Assembly (NCBI GenBank): GCA_947000775.1
Contig: CAMQGK010000297.1
Coordinates: forward strand, 1,749,001 to 1,813,000
Origin: Pterois miles
Lineage: Eukaryota; Chordata; Actinopteri; Perciformes; Scorpaenidae
Reading direction: 5' to 3'
DNA: 64,000 nucleotides
Position numbers and translations under genes: made by a program. The notes under the pieces were generated by a model that saw nothing but the letters and a program-made list of their open reading frames with translations, was not told the origin of the DNA and did not search any database. Positions 1 through 14,900 of the stretch are shown here, piece after piece (position 1 is the stretch's first letter; each line of letters opens with the position of its first letter).

Positions 1-1069
1 TTTTTTTTCTTTATAAAGACTGACAACTTTGTCCACAGAAAAAAGGAGAAATGTGGCAATTCAGCAGTGAAAGAGAAGACTGCTAGCAGGTAAAGATTTA
101 TTAGGAAGGAAATCCATCTGAGACTTAGACTTCAGTGCATTTTAGTGAACAACACTGAATGCAAAGTTTTGTTTGTATAGAATAAAACTCCACAGGCCAC
201 AAATTCTCACTCCCAGTTCATCAAATACTGCCGCTTGGTCAGCGCCCCGCCGCATGGAGGTCGAGTTACTACTGGACAGACGTGGAACGGCGAATCAACA
301 TACGCTTGTTACATGTATAGTGTCCTCTGAAAATAAACTTCCATTTTCACAGGAATTTAAAACCCCGCTCCAGACAGTTTAACTTCCTGTGTATTGGTCA
401 ACGTTCTTGGCTTATTGGCTGCTGTCCATGAATTTATCTCCAGGAGGAGGAGACGGTCAGTGTGTTGTGTGACGATGGGATTTTCTAATCCACTGCATTG
501 ATTGCTCCTGCACACATATTTGTCATTGTGAAAATAAACTCTAAACTCAGGTGGAAGAAACCAAGAAATAAAATGAAGACAGAGTTAGCTAATACAACAA
601 GCTAACTACACAACCACCGAGTTACAGTTAAAAAATGGTTGTGGTTGTGATACTAGCAAATCGGGTATCTAATGACTGACGTGACAGTGGTGGTGCTCTC
701 CTGGTTGAAAGTCTTGTGTTTGTTTGACCCATCCACCACCACTCCCGCCGGCCGTTAGTGGGCTCTCACACTATTAATAATACATTGCATGCTCCAACCG
801 TGGGTGGGTTTGCATTTGAGTTAGCTGAAAGCCCATTTCGTCCCATACTGTTGTTAAAGGCATCCGATGCTGAGGGGTGCTCACCAGTAGGCAGTATTAG
901 ACGAGTGAAACCATGTTGCCACAGATCTCTGATTTTGTCATAGATCTCTGTGACAAAAGCCCAATAGAGAAGTAATATTTTTTTATAAAACATGTCTTCT
1001 AAATAGATTTTTTTGAATACTAGTGTGACTTGCCTAAACACTTACAGTACGTACAGTTTATGTGTGTAC
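1..1069. other. Intron after exon P (partial)
   Basis: This is AT-rich, non-coding-looking sequence downstream of exon P. No exon with LamG4 character (family start near the V-S-A-x-F motif) was seen on the minus strand, and no repeat was firmly recognised. Confidence 0.6.
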
Positions 1070-1309
1070 CTGTATGGCAGAAGACTCCAGTGTGTGCTGA
1101 CAGGCTGCAGTCACAGTGGAAGCCGTTGGCTCTCTCCACACAGCGGCCCTGGTTCTGGCAGAGCGAGCCGTAGCTGCTGCAGTGACCCGGGCAGCCGGGT
1201 CCGACCCCGGGTGTGATCTTCGCCCTCTCCTCCAGGTCCAGGGTGACGCCGTTCAGCTGCAGGGAGCGAATGCAGCCCCGGAAGCCCTTCTGCCTGGACG
1301 CCGTGCCTC
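1070..1309 (-). CDS. cntnap5-like: cntnap exon P: end of laminin-G 3 and EGF-like domain 2
   Basis: The exon encodes GGTASRQKGFRGCIRSLQLN, GVTLDLEERAKITPGVGPGC, then PGHCSSYGSLCQNQGRC and GFHCDCSLSAHTGVFCHT. It joins the closing LamG3 cysteine strand to a complete second EGF module. The SRQKGF and GHCSSYGS stretches favour CNTNAP5. It is the most downstream exon in the window and ends one base into a codon before GTACAC, so LamG4 must start in an exon left of position 1. Confidence 0.93.
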
Positions 1310-4300
1310 CTGATAACATGAAAAGATTATATTGACATTTTAGGATTTAACTAATGAACCAAAGCCAGAGCCCCCAGAGCAACGGATCTACTTCACCACA
1401 CCAGCCCTTCTCATTTCTCTGTGTTGACAGGTCTGTGTGTTTTCTCTCTCTGTCTTGTTTTTCCTTTCTCCTCCTCCTGTCATCTACAGCAGATCCACAT
1501 GTCTCTGCTCCCCAGAAGCTCCAAACTGTCAACACTCTTCTTTTAAAATGACACAATGATGAAACAGCAACGAGGCAACAAAGCTGTAGGTGCAAAACTG
1601 AATTTGGGACAAACTTCCAACAGCTGTCTTTCCATCTGTCTGTGTGGAGCAGGATGGCAGATTTCCTTCCCTTTCAATCACTTTTACTTGCAAACCTTCA
1701 CCATCTCCTGCACCTCACTTGCAATCTGTCAGTTTTTTTTTTTTTTGATAATAGCTATAACCTGAACACAATGAAAATATATCAAAAATACATGTCCACC
1801 TTTGCACACACACGCTGGGCCCTCATGAGCTGGCAGCAGCAAGAGTTCAAACCTGACAACCTGTCATTAAGATCACGGATTGAAATTGTTATGGCTGACA
1901 GAGTTCAGACATGCCAGCACTTTGCTCTCGGTGTTCAAAGCTCACAACTTCCTACGGTGCAGCAGCAACATCAGCAGGTTTTACTCCAATAAATCACTGA
2001 GCTGTGTTCGGCCCTTCATTCTGCTCTGATACAAGTCACAAACAGAACGTTTCTGAAACAGGTAGGAATCACAAAAGCAACAGTGCAGAGGTAAACACTG
2101 CAAAATAACACAAGAAGAGCACCAACTTTACTGTCTTTCAGAGGCTCTAGAAGGTTTAGTGTTTGAACTAGAGTGAAGGTATACAGATATCAGTCATTTT
2201 CAAAGGGGTCCCCTGACCTCTGACTTCAAGATTATGTGACTGAAAATGGGTTCTATGGGTACCCATGAGTCTTCTCTTTCCCACTCTATGATAATCACAT
2301 GTAGTTAAAAGTGTCTGAATATTTCTGCATACTGGGGTCCCTAAACAGTCTCAGCATTATATAAATTGGGTATCACTGTCATCACTTGTGGATCCAAAGA
2401 GCACAATGTATTCATGTGTGATGAAGTTAGTCCCCACAGTATCCATTTCACTGTAATGACACATTTTAAAAAAAAATGACCTCACTGTATAAAATGACTT
2501 GTGGTGACCTCATGAAACTTGACAGCCATGAACTAGAGACCTAGAGCATTCAGAGTAATTGTCACTAAAATGATATGCTCCTATGGGGACTATGCATTAC
2601 ACATGAATACAATTGGGCTCAGTGGATCCACAAGAGTCTCAGCTTTATAGTGATACCCGATTTATGTAACTGTTATGTAAATGTCCAAAAACAGTCTTGT
2701 TTTTGTAAAGAGAATTTGCACGAATGTAACAAATGTTTTCGTGTCTATTAATAAACTGTACCACACACAATTAAATGAAATTTAATTGTGTGAAAGTAAT
2801 TATTTGTGTGAGTGAAAAGTTAGCTGCTATTTGTCTTTAAATGCAAGATCTTTGAGTATCAGCTACACACAGGTTCATTTAAACTGTTGAAAAATCTCCC
2901 TCCTTTTCAGATGTACACATTGTAAAGGCCTCTGAGGCAAATTTGTGATTTCTGATTTTGGGCTATACAAATAAATTGACAGGAGTGTGTTGACACTGAA
3001 TGTGCAGACAGCCATCGAGAGTGAAACCCTCTGGAGTCTGGAAACTTTGAACAGCCATAACTGCACAGCTGTAGAGCTGCTTCGTGAAGGTTTTATATCC
3101 AGCAGTAAAACACTGATCATAAAACTTCGAGTGAAGACAGTGCTAATATGAATCCCTTCTGGGAAGGTAAGATCATTTCTAAAAAGCATAATGAGGTATT
3201 TTGTGGAGTAAAGATTAAAGCAAAGATCAAAGAGTCCAAACCTCTGAGACCTTCAAGATCAGTGAGAATTTCAAGCTCCACGTATAACCGCAGCCTCGCT
3301 GCACAAGACCATACTGTGAGAGCACACGCTGTACATAACGTATGAGACCACATGAGTGTGAATGCAAAAAAAAAAAACAATTAGTGAAATGGCGATCAAA
3401 GCGAGCATCGAAGCCAAAGTGTGAGGGTTACAATGCAAAGAACCCCCGAGCAAAGTGTAAAAAGAGAGAGTGAACTCTGAAACTGGAAAGTTAGCAGAAG
3501 AAAACTGTGGAGCAGAGAGAGTTTTAGTGCAGCGTCTGCTCCGAGAGGACATGAAAGCAGGATATTATGATTATAATAAAACAAACACCGGATTGAGCCA
3601 TCTGCCACGTACACGTACTGTATGTGAGGTAAATCAAATTAATGGTCAAAGAGTAAAGAAGGGCTTATTTTTAATAACTTTTAATCATGTCATTGTTATC
3701 ATTTTTAGCCACACTAGTGGCAGGGCTCTAGGGATGTCTGTCTGTCCACCGGGTCAAAACAGCAGTCCAAACATCTCAACAACTATTGCATGTGAATTAA
3801 TTCATAATTCATTCAAAGTGGTGCACATTAACTGAAAGCTGGGAACAGAGATAATATGAGATGCAGCTCATTGCTGTGTGTCAAGTTGTTTTAGTCATAA
3901 ATCAAAAATAGTTGATTGATTAATTAAAATGAAGCTTGAAAGTGTATTTGAGTTTAGGACATTATGATGGGAGTGTATGATGGTCATTTTTATGCTCTTT
4001 TATGTCTTGGGTTTGATACCATGTGTTACACAGATTTGGTGCTCAATTGACCATTTTTTTTTCTTGAGAATTGATAAGATTGATCAATAATACCATCAAA
4101 ATACCACATCAAAACGCCAAGACCTTGAGGAACACCATAGAAAAAGCCATGCTGTGATTTGGTATCAAAAACTTTTGACATCTGGAAATTTCTGCAAGAA
4201 TTGCATTTTTCGGTGATTGAATGGCGATCACTTCTGTTCTGGAAGCTGCTCAGAAAGCCCCTTATTATCAATCTAGCTAGAGAAGCCATCGATCCTCTGA

Positions 4301-7300
4301 ATGCTCCAGGTCTCTAGTTTGTGGTTGTGAAGCTTCATAAGGCTGCGATTATCCTAGAGGTCAACACAGGTCATTTTATACAGTGAGGTCAAACATTTTT
4401 AAAAAGGGTCTCATTCCAATGAAATGGCTACTGTAAAGACTAACATCATCACATTGGATCCACAAGAGTCTCAGCTTTACAGTGATACCCAAGTTGTGTA
4501 ACTCCAAGACTGTTTAGGGGCCCCAGTATGCAGAAATATTAAAATACACAATTTTAGAAGAGGCAAAAATGACACGTTTGTACTACATGCAAATAACTGT
4601 ATGTTTTTTTTGCCCCAAACTGCATGTGATTATCATAAAGTCTGTAAAGTGGAGACTCGTGGGTGCCCATAGAACCAATTTACATCCATATATTTTAAGG
4701 TCAGAGGTCAAGGGACCCCTTTGGCTAAGCCAGTTTTTTCAAGGCAAAACTTCATAGCATTATTTTGTGCTTTTTTATACTTGTGTATTTAAATGCTGTC
4801 TATTCCTCACCTTTATCTGTCCATCTTGTTGTCCTTGTCCTTATCTATTATTTCTATTTCTGTGAAAGTACATGAAGAGCTATGAAAAAAAGCCAGACTC
4901 CTTGTGTGTGCACACATACTGGCCAATAGAGGTGATTCTGATTATTTCTGAGTATTTAGTTTGGTATTGTTGCTGAGTGACAGAACAGAAAGGGATGCAG
5001 TTCTGAGTGTGTAGTTACTTTCCACCGAAATATGGACAATTGTCTTTGTGCTGCTTCACTTGAAGAAACTTCCCACGTGTTCATGGCTCTACTCCCTCAT
5101 GTGCCCCGGGTGCACCGCACTGAGCACCAAATACCAACAGCAGATGGTCAAAATGAGTTTCAAGGTCAGGAAAATACCAAACTGTCAGAGCACTGCAGTG
5201 AATTTATGACACTGATATCAACCAATACCTCTGCCTAATTACTGCAGTTAGTCCCCACTGCTTTTCTTTTTAGACTCAACGGAAATACTGTCTGTTATGA
5301 CACCATAGCAGCCAACACGGATGCCAAAGCTAAAGGTTATCTATCCAAACCAGGCGATACAACAACTAATGTGAAATGCTGCTTGCAAAGGATGCAGAAA
5401 TATTTCACTTGAAACTGCTGCGTGTTGCTATTTTACACCAACAAAATATCAGCCAATAAAAAAAGCAATCGTATGGCTTATAAATCCATGCAATGCGATA
5501 ACACGGGTTATTAACTGAAACAAAGCAATTCACTGCCTATATATAAATCTGTACATGGAATAATTAAGGCTCATAAATACACTGTTAAATGAATTGTGGC
5601 TTGTGAATTCATGGACAACAAGTACCAATTACTGACTTATAAATCTATGAAGTCTCATGAATGTACTATGTGTGATAACAGAATTTATTTAAAATGCACA
5701 TCAGGATTAGAAATCCAAACAAATGTAAACATTTCTGCGTATGAATTTGTCTAAGGCGGGATTACAGCTCATGAATAAGATATACATTAATGTTGTTTAT
5801 GATAGCATACATGCTGAGCTGATATGAGTGCTTATTTAGACACATATTGTGTACTTTAGCTTTACATTTCAGACTTACAGTCAATGCCCTAAATAGCTTT
5901 CTCAAGGACGCTTTAATAGTACGTATGTTGTACTTTTTGCTGTTTTTACACCTAACAAGGAGGGTGGAAATCCTTCATTCCTGCATGTTAAAGTAAAGCT
6001 GCGGTGGATAGAAATGGAGCAAGTATGATTTAAAAAAAAAAAAGGTATTTTTCTAAAACGGTCACTATATCCTGATAGTACCGCATGAGACAGGTAATCT
6101 GAAAGAAATCATGTGCCTCGGTGTCCTTCAGTGCTTCTAACAGCATCTGCAAGATTTCACAGATGGGAGGAAAACAACCAATCAGAGCTGATCTGGAGTC
6201 TGCCGTCTAAAAGAGACACAAGGTCAATCACTCGAGAACTCTGATCGAACTAGGCAGCGCTGATCAAATATGAATCAATATTCTGTTAATGTAATGACTA
6301 TTTTGTTTTCAGAAATATCTTATAGTTACTATTTAGCTATAAAATGAGAGGTTGTGACTCAGCAACCAACCAAGCACCACCACTGGAGCACAGCCAATAG
6401 GAGCGCTCTCTCACTGAAATGGCCTGTGATTGGTCAAAGTTTTCTGTCACGGGCTGTAATTTTTTAAAGCCTGAAAACAGCCATGAGGAGGTGCAGAAGT
6501 CTAGTTTTCTCCCAGAACACTTAAATTACAATATGCTGAAAGGTTATTGTGGGATTTTTGCCACTGATGCCAAAAACTTTCTGCCTACTGAAGCTTTAAG
6601 ACCACCAAGTCAAAGAATACAAACATCCATTAGAAAACCATCTTGGGAAATAGAGCCAAAACATTGTCATTCAAACACACAAATCTATCAGACTTCCTCC
6701 AGTGTACTGCACTGATAATTCAGAGGTAATCACATACGGGTTCAGGCTGATGGTGGTGACCTCAGAGCAGATTATTCAGCCCATCAGTATTCACCTGGCT
6801 CTCCCTGCTGCTGCTGCTGCTGCTGCCTTCATCCAATCTCACCGCTGTTTGTTGGCTGGTTTTCCCTCCACACTGTTTACTGATAGAAAGTGACATACAT
6901 AATATTTGCAGAATGATCACGCCTGATAATAAATGATGGATTTTCATTCTTTTCCCCCTGTAGCTCCAGTGAGAGGTCACATAGAGAATTCATATTGTGG
7001 TATTGAACGGATGATGTGGCAATAAACAATGCTGCAGTATTGATGAAGTTTGTATTCTCAGCTCGCTGACGGTTAATTACATCACTGTCTGATGAATCAC
7101 TTACAGGTTCAGCTTCATTTACAGATTATTTAAAGACCCTCACTGCAGGAAATCACTTCACACACTACACTACAGTATGTACTGTATAACTGCTCCCCAG
7201 TGCATGCTTTATTCATTAAACATGATTACAGTTCGCGGTCAGAAACATTCGACTCAGGACTTTCATATTCTGTAGCGCTGAGCAGCTGATAGCATTTAGC

Positions 7301-8886
7301 CAACAGAGGTTTAGCACAACATATTTATTTTCCTTTTGGAGTAAGTAGGACTCTACAGGAGGAGGCCAAACCTGCTACTGTTGTGAGGCTAATCTTAGTT
7401 TAGAGACTGTAAAAGCCTTATAGAATAGACATGCAGACTCAGCACCTTTCATATTCAATACTGCTGAGCAGACAACAAGAGCCCGCCAATAGCAGATTAA
7501 CATCTGTGGGGAACAAAGAGAATATTTTAGCTTTTTTGTGAGGATTTAATCTTATTCTGTTGGGGATACACATCATGCATCACCTGCTACAGTACTGGAT
7601 CCCCTGTTTATTAATGTGTTGAATTGATATCTCGCATATTTATCACAACATAATGGAAATTAGTCTATAACAGTTTAGCATGTGTGAAAGAACCACAGTA
7701 ATTTTATTTTGAAATAAAAAAATGTAAACATAACTTTACTTAAAAAACAAGGTCCACAGTACCTTTAACTGTTACCGTTGTTAGTATTTTGAGACTTCTT
7801 TGTGATATAAATAAACTTGACTACGAACCTCTTTAGAGAGAATACACAGCCTTCTAAAGATGTGAACTTGGGAAAGAAACTGGGTTTTTCTGCCAGGAAA
7901 GACTAAAAAAAAAAAAAAAAAAAAAACAGACTAGAGGTTTTGTGATCGAGCTGCTGACTTCAAGAGGAGCTGCAGAGACAGAAAGCACTGAACTACTGGT
8001 TCTCTTGACTGTGAGAAAAAAGGTATTTATGTGTAGAAGTTAGTGCCGGAGAGATATGGAGAGAAAGAAAGAGACTGTTGTGCCAGTTCTAGAGGACTTG
8101 AGAGAGGGCCTTGAACCCACCAACACTGAGACTAATGAGGCATGCACACAGAAACTCCCTCATACATTTGTACTGTTATAAGAGGCTGTTTTAAGATCAA
8201 ATGGTCCCTTATAGAAGTGTGAAGCAACAAAATGATCAGACTATGGAGAATTAGGAGAACATCCCACCCCTGACCTATGAACAGCTGGCTGTTGAGCTGC
8301 AGGTGGAGGTGTCCGTCAGCAGGAGCCTCCTGTGTAGCGGCAGGAAGTTCATCCAGTCGAAGCGACGCCTCCTTGATGTTGCGCTCGGCTCGGACTCGAT
8401 GCCACCTGTTGTCATTCAGCGGGACAATCGACTCCACGTGAACCTCCAGCGGCCCGTTGCCAACGTCGAAGGAGAAAACCACCTGAGTGGAGGCTGATAG
8501 AGATGGGATAACAAGGAGGGTGAATGGGAAACAGAGGGAGATGAGAAAGGAACACAAGGGACATAAAACAGAAGAAAACATCAGCATAATGTCTGAGTCA
8601 TACTTAAATGAGTATTCCATTGTTGGACTAATCAATTTCACCACATATCTTGCTGCCTGTTTTCCAAACAAAACACTATGCAATTACTTTGTGGCCTGAT
8701 GAAGCAGATGTGTTTTATTGTGTAAAAACATTTTCCAAATCAAACTAAAGATTCTGATAATGCAGTGCTTCGATTAAAATGTCAATTTTATCCCCACAGA
8801 ATCAAATTTAATCAGAGTGATAAATTTAGGTCTGCCAATCAACCAAATTAATCTTTTACAAAGTGTGCTTTTTTCCTGAGATTAAA

Positions 8887-8970
<84 letters not shown>

Positions 8971-11900
8971 ATTGTAATTAGTCAACTGAACCAACTCTGC
9001 TTTGGTCTCTGCTCCTGTTCTGCTCTAACTAGCTTTGTTTTAGGGAGAGCCAAACTAGCCACTAGGCAGGTATTAATCAAATGTATTCCTTGGTGACTTC
9101 ACCACTTTGTAGAAGAAAAGGCGGACTTTAATCAAGGCATTTCAGGCAGTTCAGGAGCAGTGTTTCTGTGGGGGAGAGTAACTCCCTTTGCTATGTAACT
9201 TTATAGACCTTTCTCCAAATGGGGATATGATATTGTCCTGCTTTTGTTTGGAGTGAAAACTCATTCACTGCTGCTGTTACGGAGATCATTAACATTTAGA
9301 TTTCACCAGTCTCTTCTTCTGGACAAGGAAGGCCACTGACCCCACACCAGCATTTAATTTGTGCAAACAGACCACGTCTGCAGCCTCTGAACTAATAAGA
9401 ATGAGACTCTGCTGAAACCTCACTTTGTGATTCTGGCTGAAGGAGGCAGGTGTTTGTTTGTTTGTTTGGTTATTTTTCTTTTATAAAAAGCTGGCACTTT
9501 ATAGCTGCATATTTTCACCTAGTTCTTACAGTCAATCTAAGGCCTGCCAACATCACAAATGCGAATAGAAGCAGGAGCTTTAACAAGCAGGCAGGTTGGA
9601 CTCAAGTGTACTAAGACCAAACAAGCAGACGGGGGGAGTGTAGGGCTCCCTGGAATGTAGTTTAATTACTCCTTCACAACAGAACAACAAACACAAAAGC
9701 CAACAGAGCTTCTACCTCGGCACACTGGGTTCAGTTCTCACAGGATAACAACAAAACACTAGAGAGTCTGGCAAGAGTATGTACTGATTAGGGGGAAGAA
9801 CTAGGCTGTGTGTTGCTGGACAAGTTCATTTCAGATGAGCCATGCAATGTAAAAGGAAAAATGTCATAGAGGCAACCTCCCAGGTGGAGACAGATGCAGA
9901 CTCTGTTATGGGCCCCTTGTTCTCAGCCAGTAACTTAAACAATAGTTTTACAGAAATTTTACTTATAAAACATACAGTGACCTAGAAAATATAATGTATT
10001 AGTACTGATTAATAGTATAAGTGCATAAAGTTCTTACACCTCTACAACAGTAAAGTGGTGCATCCATATACAGGTATAAAGTAATAGTAATATAGTAGCA
10101 TTCAGGGGACTAATTATATGTTTTACAGATAATTTTCCCGATAAAAAATTCAAAAAGACAGTATGTACATGTTAAAGCACGCTGAGGTGTTGTGGTGTAC
10201 AAAATAAGTGTCTCCATTGTGGGTATGTTATTTACAGGTATTAGGCCAGCTCTATATTTTTGCCCATATTGTATTGATAAAGAACTCAGGAATTGAAACT
10301 GACAAATTGCATTTACTCAAGTCCTACAAGTACTTGTTCTGATGTATGGTTATTGTATAGTATAGGTTAATGCTATTACAGGATATGTATCATGATCAAA
10401 TTAGTTTTGATCTCAAATCTGCTAAATAAATTCCTTATACAACAACAACAAGCTCTTTTATTGTAACACATTACAATACATACTGTATAATACACATTAA
10501 AGGGGACATAGTGTCTGTCTGAATTGGCTTGGGAGAAAAACATAATGCCCCTTTGTAAAGGTAGTTCTCAAGGCGTGGGTGTTCAGGGTGCTGTGATTTT
10601 TCTAATGAGCCTCCATGACACATGGCTTATTGAGGCTGGGACACAGGTTTTGAGCTATGGGCTGTAGCATGTGAGCAGTGTAACTGGAGCTGCAATGCTT
10701 ATGGCTCAGTTTTGGCAAGTGCAGACTGAGCATGTGTTGTAACCCAATAATATGACACGATGATGACGTGTCACATCTCCTCTTTTCACCCTTCTTGATG
10801 TGACATATAGGAAGGGGAGCCACATCTGAATGACTTATTGAATCACATGTTGTCTGATCTAGACAGCCCACATAAACTAACTGGGTTGTCTTATGTTTCA
10901 ATATATGGGTTGGTAGGCACTGAAACAGTGAATGTTTCATGATATGTCCCCTTTAATGAACTGATGCTCTGAAAGAGGCCATTGTGCACAATGAGGAATT
11001 AATCTATTTTAAAATACCTTACTTTGCTTTCCTCTATTGATTCGTTAAAACTTACATTTTTTTTTTATTTAGTAAATGTTTACTTTTATTATTACTTTAT
11101 TTTGTTGTATTGCAATAAGAACAATTCTTCCATCCATGCCCCCTTAATAAAGTTTCCCTCTGAGCTCCAGAATCAGGACCACGGCCAGCGCCTGGGCTCT
11201 GCTGCTGCTGTACTGTTTCAGCACCACGGACAGCACCTCAGTGCTGACTGTCTCGTCTTCCTGTCGGCTCGACTGTCCGTTCTCTCCAGCAACAGCAAAC
11301 GATTTCAGAAAGTGCAGGCGAAGCACACCGCCCTCCTTTGTGTGCTGGTGGAAGGTGAGGATGTGTTGCAATGGGAGTATAGCGCAAGATGAAGTACTAT
11401 CCCAGCATCCTGCAGTAACTTCAAACGGACATTGTTCTCAGCCTCGGTGTTGCAAAGCGATCTGAGGCAGCCGGCAACAGAGCAGCAGCATTCAGAGCTG
11501 GAACAACCACACTGACAATGATTTCCCTGAGGAGAGATGCTGTTGGTGCAGCAGTGTCCCTGTATTAGTTTCTGTGTGTCTCTTCAAATCCTATTTCATA
11601 AAACAACTTCCTCCAAAATGCAACACAAAAAGAACCACAGAACAGCAAACTGAACAAACTGAGAAGGTAAAATGAGGTGAAACAGCTATACAAGCCATCC
11701 TGAATGACATAGATTACTGCGGCAAATAAATAGCTCAAACCATCTCCAATACTGTCATAACAAGGACACCTTGTTGGGTAATACAGCTATATTTTAAATG
11801 ACAATATATGGCAGGCTATAAACATACATCTCGCACCCGGCCACATTTCCATGGCAAACATAAACTAAAAAACACCCTGTTGGTTAATACAGTCGTAATC

Positions 11901-14900
11901 TAAATGACACACTATGGGGCCCATAAATGTGTGCATTACATGAAAATAAATCAACAGGAATTAATGGAGGGTCACGGCTGAAATGTTCATGAGAGTTCAT
12001 AAAACAACTGTCAAATTAAAAACAAGGGTGCAAAAAACAAACAAACCCTGCAATGATTAAGAGTTCCCTTTTTATAGATTTCACCTTGGTTACATTTTAT
12101 TTATTGTGTTGTGAATGCAATGTTGTCCCATGTGGGCCAGCATACGTTATTTACTGCGACACATGCAATGCGTTCAACTGCGTTCTATGTGGGAAGGAAA
12201 GCGATTAGAAACCATCAAGCAATGCAACCTAGAAACAGAACTAAATGTTGGGGACATGCAAGCAGCACCAGAAGAAACACAAACTCCATACAAACCAGCC
12301 TGTCAGTAAAAAACTCCACAACCAGTTTCAGTTCAAATTTAAAGGTCCTCTACTGTAAAACACTTTAATCCCAGCACTGGGGAACAAATTGTAAGGATAC
12401 AAGTGGAGTGATTGGATGATGAAGTGAAAGAATAAAAAGGACTAAATTTAGAGTGAGTGTACAGCATCACTAGTGACCAAAACATAGAAATAAAAGAAGT
12501 GTTGAATTTCAGCTCCAATACTAAATATCACATACAAACCATAAAGGGCTTAAAAGACACACAAACATCCCCTCTAACTGTGTTTCATTTGGATTTGGCC
12601 TTTATCCACCAGCTCCTACTCACAGCTCAGTTCGATCCGGATGAAGTCTTTGATGCCCAGGTTTTCCAGGAACACACCAGACGAGGCCGTGGTTTTAAAC
12701 AGGAAGGAGATGTCTGCGCTCAGCTCTCCGTGGAAGGTGGGGAAGTGGAGGTACGACGTCTCCTTGTCGAAAAACGCAGCGTTCCAGTAGTTCTCTGAGA
12801 AACACGACGATAAAAACTCACTGTCACAGTCTTTTAAATAGAAATCAACTCAGAAACAAATTAGCCAACCTGTTAAATTAAATTAGCTGAAAACAAAGGA
12901 GTACAGTAATCCTGGCTATGCTTTGGTATTTGTGTCAAATGTATTCATTTAAAAACTGCAACTGCAAAACATTTTTAGAGGAAAGAGAGTTTTAATATTG
13001 TAATGTTGCCTAGTGACAGACTGACAGCTGTAATGAAAAAAACCTTTTATAATCTCAGACAGTACATAATGGAATAATTTAACATTTTATATGGATTAAA
13101 TAAACAAGATATAATGTCTTAAAGGTACAGTGTGTAAAATCTGGTGGCATGAAGCAGTCAGGTTGCATTTCTCCAGTATTCCAAGCATATAGGAGAACTA
13201 AAGCGGTCGATGCAAGAACCTGAATGGCCCTATCTAGAGCCAGTGTTTGGTTTGTCCATTCTAGGCTACTGAAGAAACATGGCAGCCAGCTCTGTGAAGA
13301 GGATCAGCTCTCAATGTAGATATACAGTAAATGGCTCGTTCTAAGGTGACGAAAACACAATTCTTAGTTTTAGGTTGAATTATTGAAAACTGAAGACTGT
13401 GTGCTGTACGAGGATTTAGTTTTTCAAAGAAAATTGGTGACTGTTGATTGTTGGTGACAAAATAAAAAAGAGATAACAGTAATTTCCATAATAGGCAAGT
13501 TTCTGTCAAGGCACCTGGAGAACTGGTCTGGACTTACTGTCTCCATGACAACGGAGCGACCCCACCCTGTAGGCGGCCTCTGACCCCGGCCTCTGGATGT
13601 CACCCAGCATCAGCGACCTTACAGGGAGGCTCTCTTTATGGGTGAGCAGGCCAGAGTCCTCAGCCCTGCAGGAAAAGACACAAAGAGCCAAAGAGCTTTC
13701 AACAAAAGTTCAACAAAAAGAAGTAGGAGAATAAAAAAAAGAGGTGAAGAATTGGAGAGGAGGATCAGGACAATCTCAATATGTAGAAGAAGAAAAAGGT
13801 ACTCACAAAGCCATGACTATGATCATTTGCTTGCATTGATGTTTGTTTTTAATGTCACTCTTGTGACAATATTACACATTGTAACTCGCTGATGTAAATA
13901 CTGCCATCAGTAGGTGCAATCTCTCTGCAGTATTTACCTGCAGTATTTATTCCTGAATTATAGCCCTCCTGACAGTCAACATCCATCCCCGGCAATTTTT
14001 GGAACAGCTACTCCCAAGACAAGACACCTCCTGTCCATTTCTGCCCACACATACCTTCACACGGATAATCCGCCTGTTAGCCTTGCTGCTGAGGAAAGTT
14101 GTACATAAAAATACATCCAGGACTGGAAGCGAGGAGTGTACACAGCACTTTGAGAGTGTGATGAAATATTGAAGAGCAGCAGCTCCGGTCTGTAAAAATA
14201 GTCAGCGTTGCACAAACTGTTTGTACTGGGAAATGGTACAAGAAGGAAGGCAAGTGCAGGATCGCTTCCAACACGAGGAAAGGTTAAAACAGTTGTTTGT
14301 TTTTTCCTCTGCTTAAATTATTCCAGTTGATTTGTTGTTTGCTGCACTGAATAAGTTACAAGACAGTTTGATGACTGTACCTATACCCGCAGACACTTTT
14401 AGCACTCATGTTTAGTATTCTAGTAAAAGAAATTAAGAGCAAAAACTACTTCTCAATCATCATATGAATTGTCTTTTTAATATTCAGTAAAAAAAAAAGA
14501 CCTCTGTTTACCATCAGGGGTATATCTTGTTCTAACATTCATCGGTTGGCACCACATGAAAGGAAAACATTCACGGTGAGGTCTAATTGCTATTAATGTC
14601 TCTTTCTATTGCAACCCTGTCTCCAACATAATGCTCCCATACAACTAAACTGCATTCTCAGTTGTGTTTTGAGAGGAACATATTTGTTCCCAGATCAGGT
14701 TTTAAACACTTGGTTAACGTTGTAAATTGAAACAACACAAACAAAAAAAAAATGCACAAAATGACTTGGTCAGGTTTAGTTAAAAAAAAAAAAAAAAATC
14801 AGAGTTACTTATATATGTCAACAGATTTCAGTACCAGTCCATGCGGTCGGCGTCACAGTTGCAGTAGTGTTGTGGGTCCACACAGTCGCCCTGCAGGCCG

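Larger units (their letters stand above)
1310..8274. other. Intron O-P, repeat-bearing
   Basis: 6.97 kb without coding sequence. It holds two inverted copies of a teleost repeat near 2196-2552 and 4287-4790, a fragment of the same family near 2560-2680, and a minus-oriented copy of another teleost repeat at about 5988-6570. A CTG/CAG run lies at 6808-6822 and an A23 run at 7904-7926. Nothing was recognised in 2700-4280 or 6600-7900. Confidence 0.6.
8494..12623. other. Intron N-O
   Basis: 4.13 kb of intron with the (AC)40 microsatellite, a GTTT tetranucleotide run near 9451-9468, and a complete TTAA-flanked MITE at 10501-10952. Nothing else was recognised; the open frames at 11024-11465 show no family resemblance. 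Confidence 0.6.

Noticed and set aside
8863..9096. 77-codon open frame with a TH repeat
   Set aside because: It is a translation of the (AC)40 microsatellite, not a protein.
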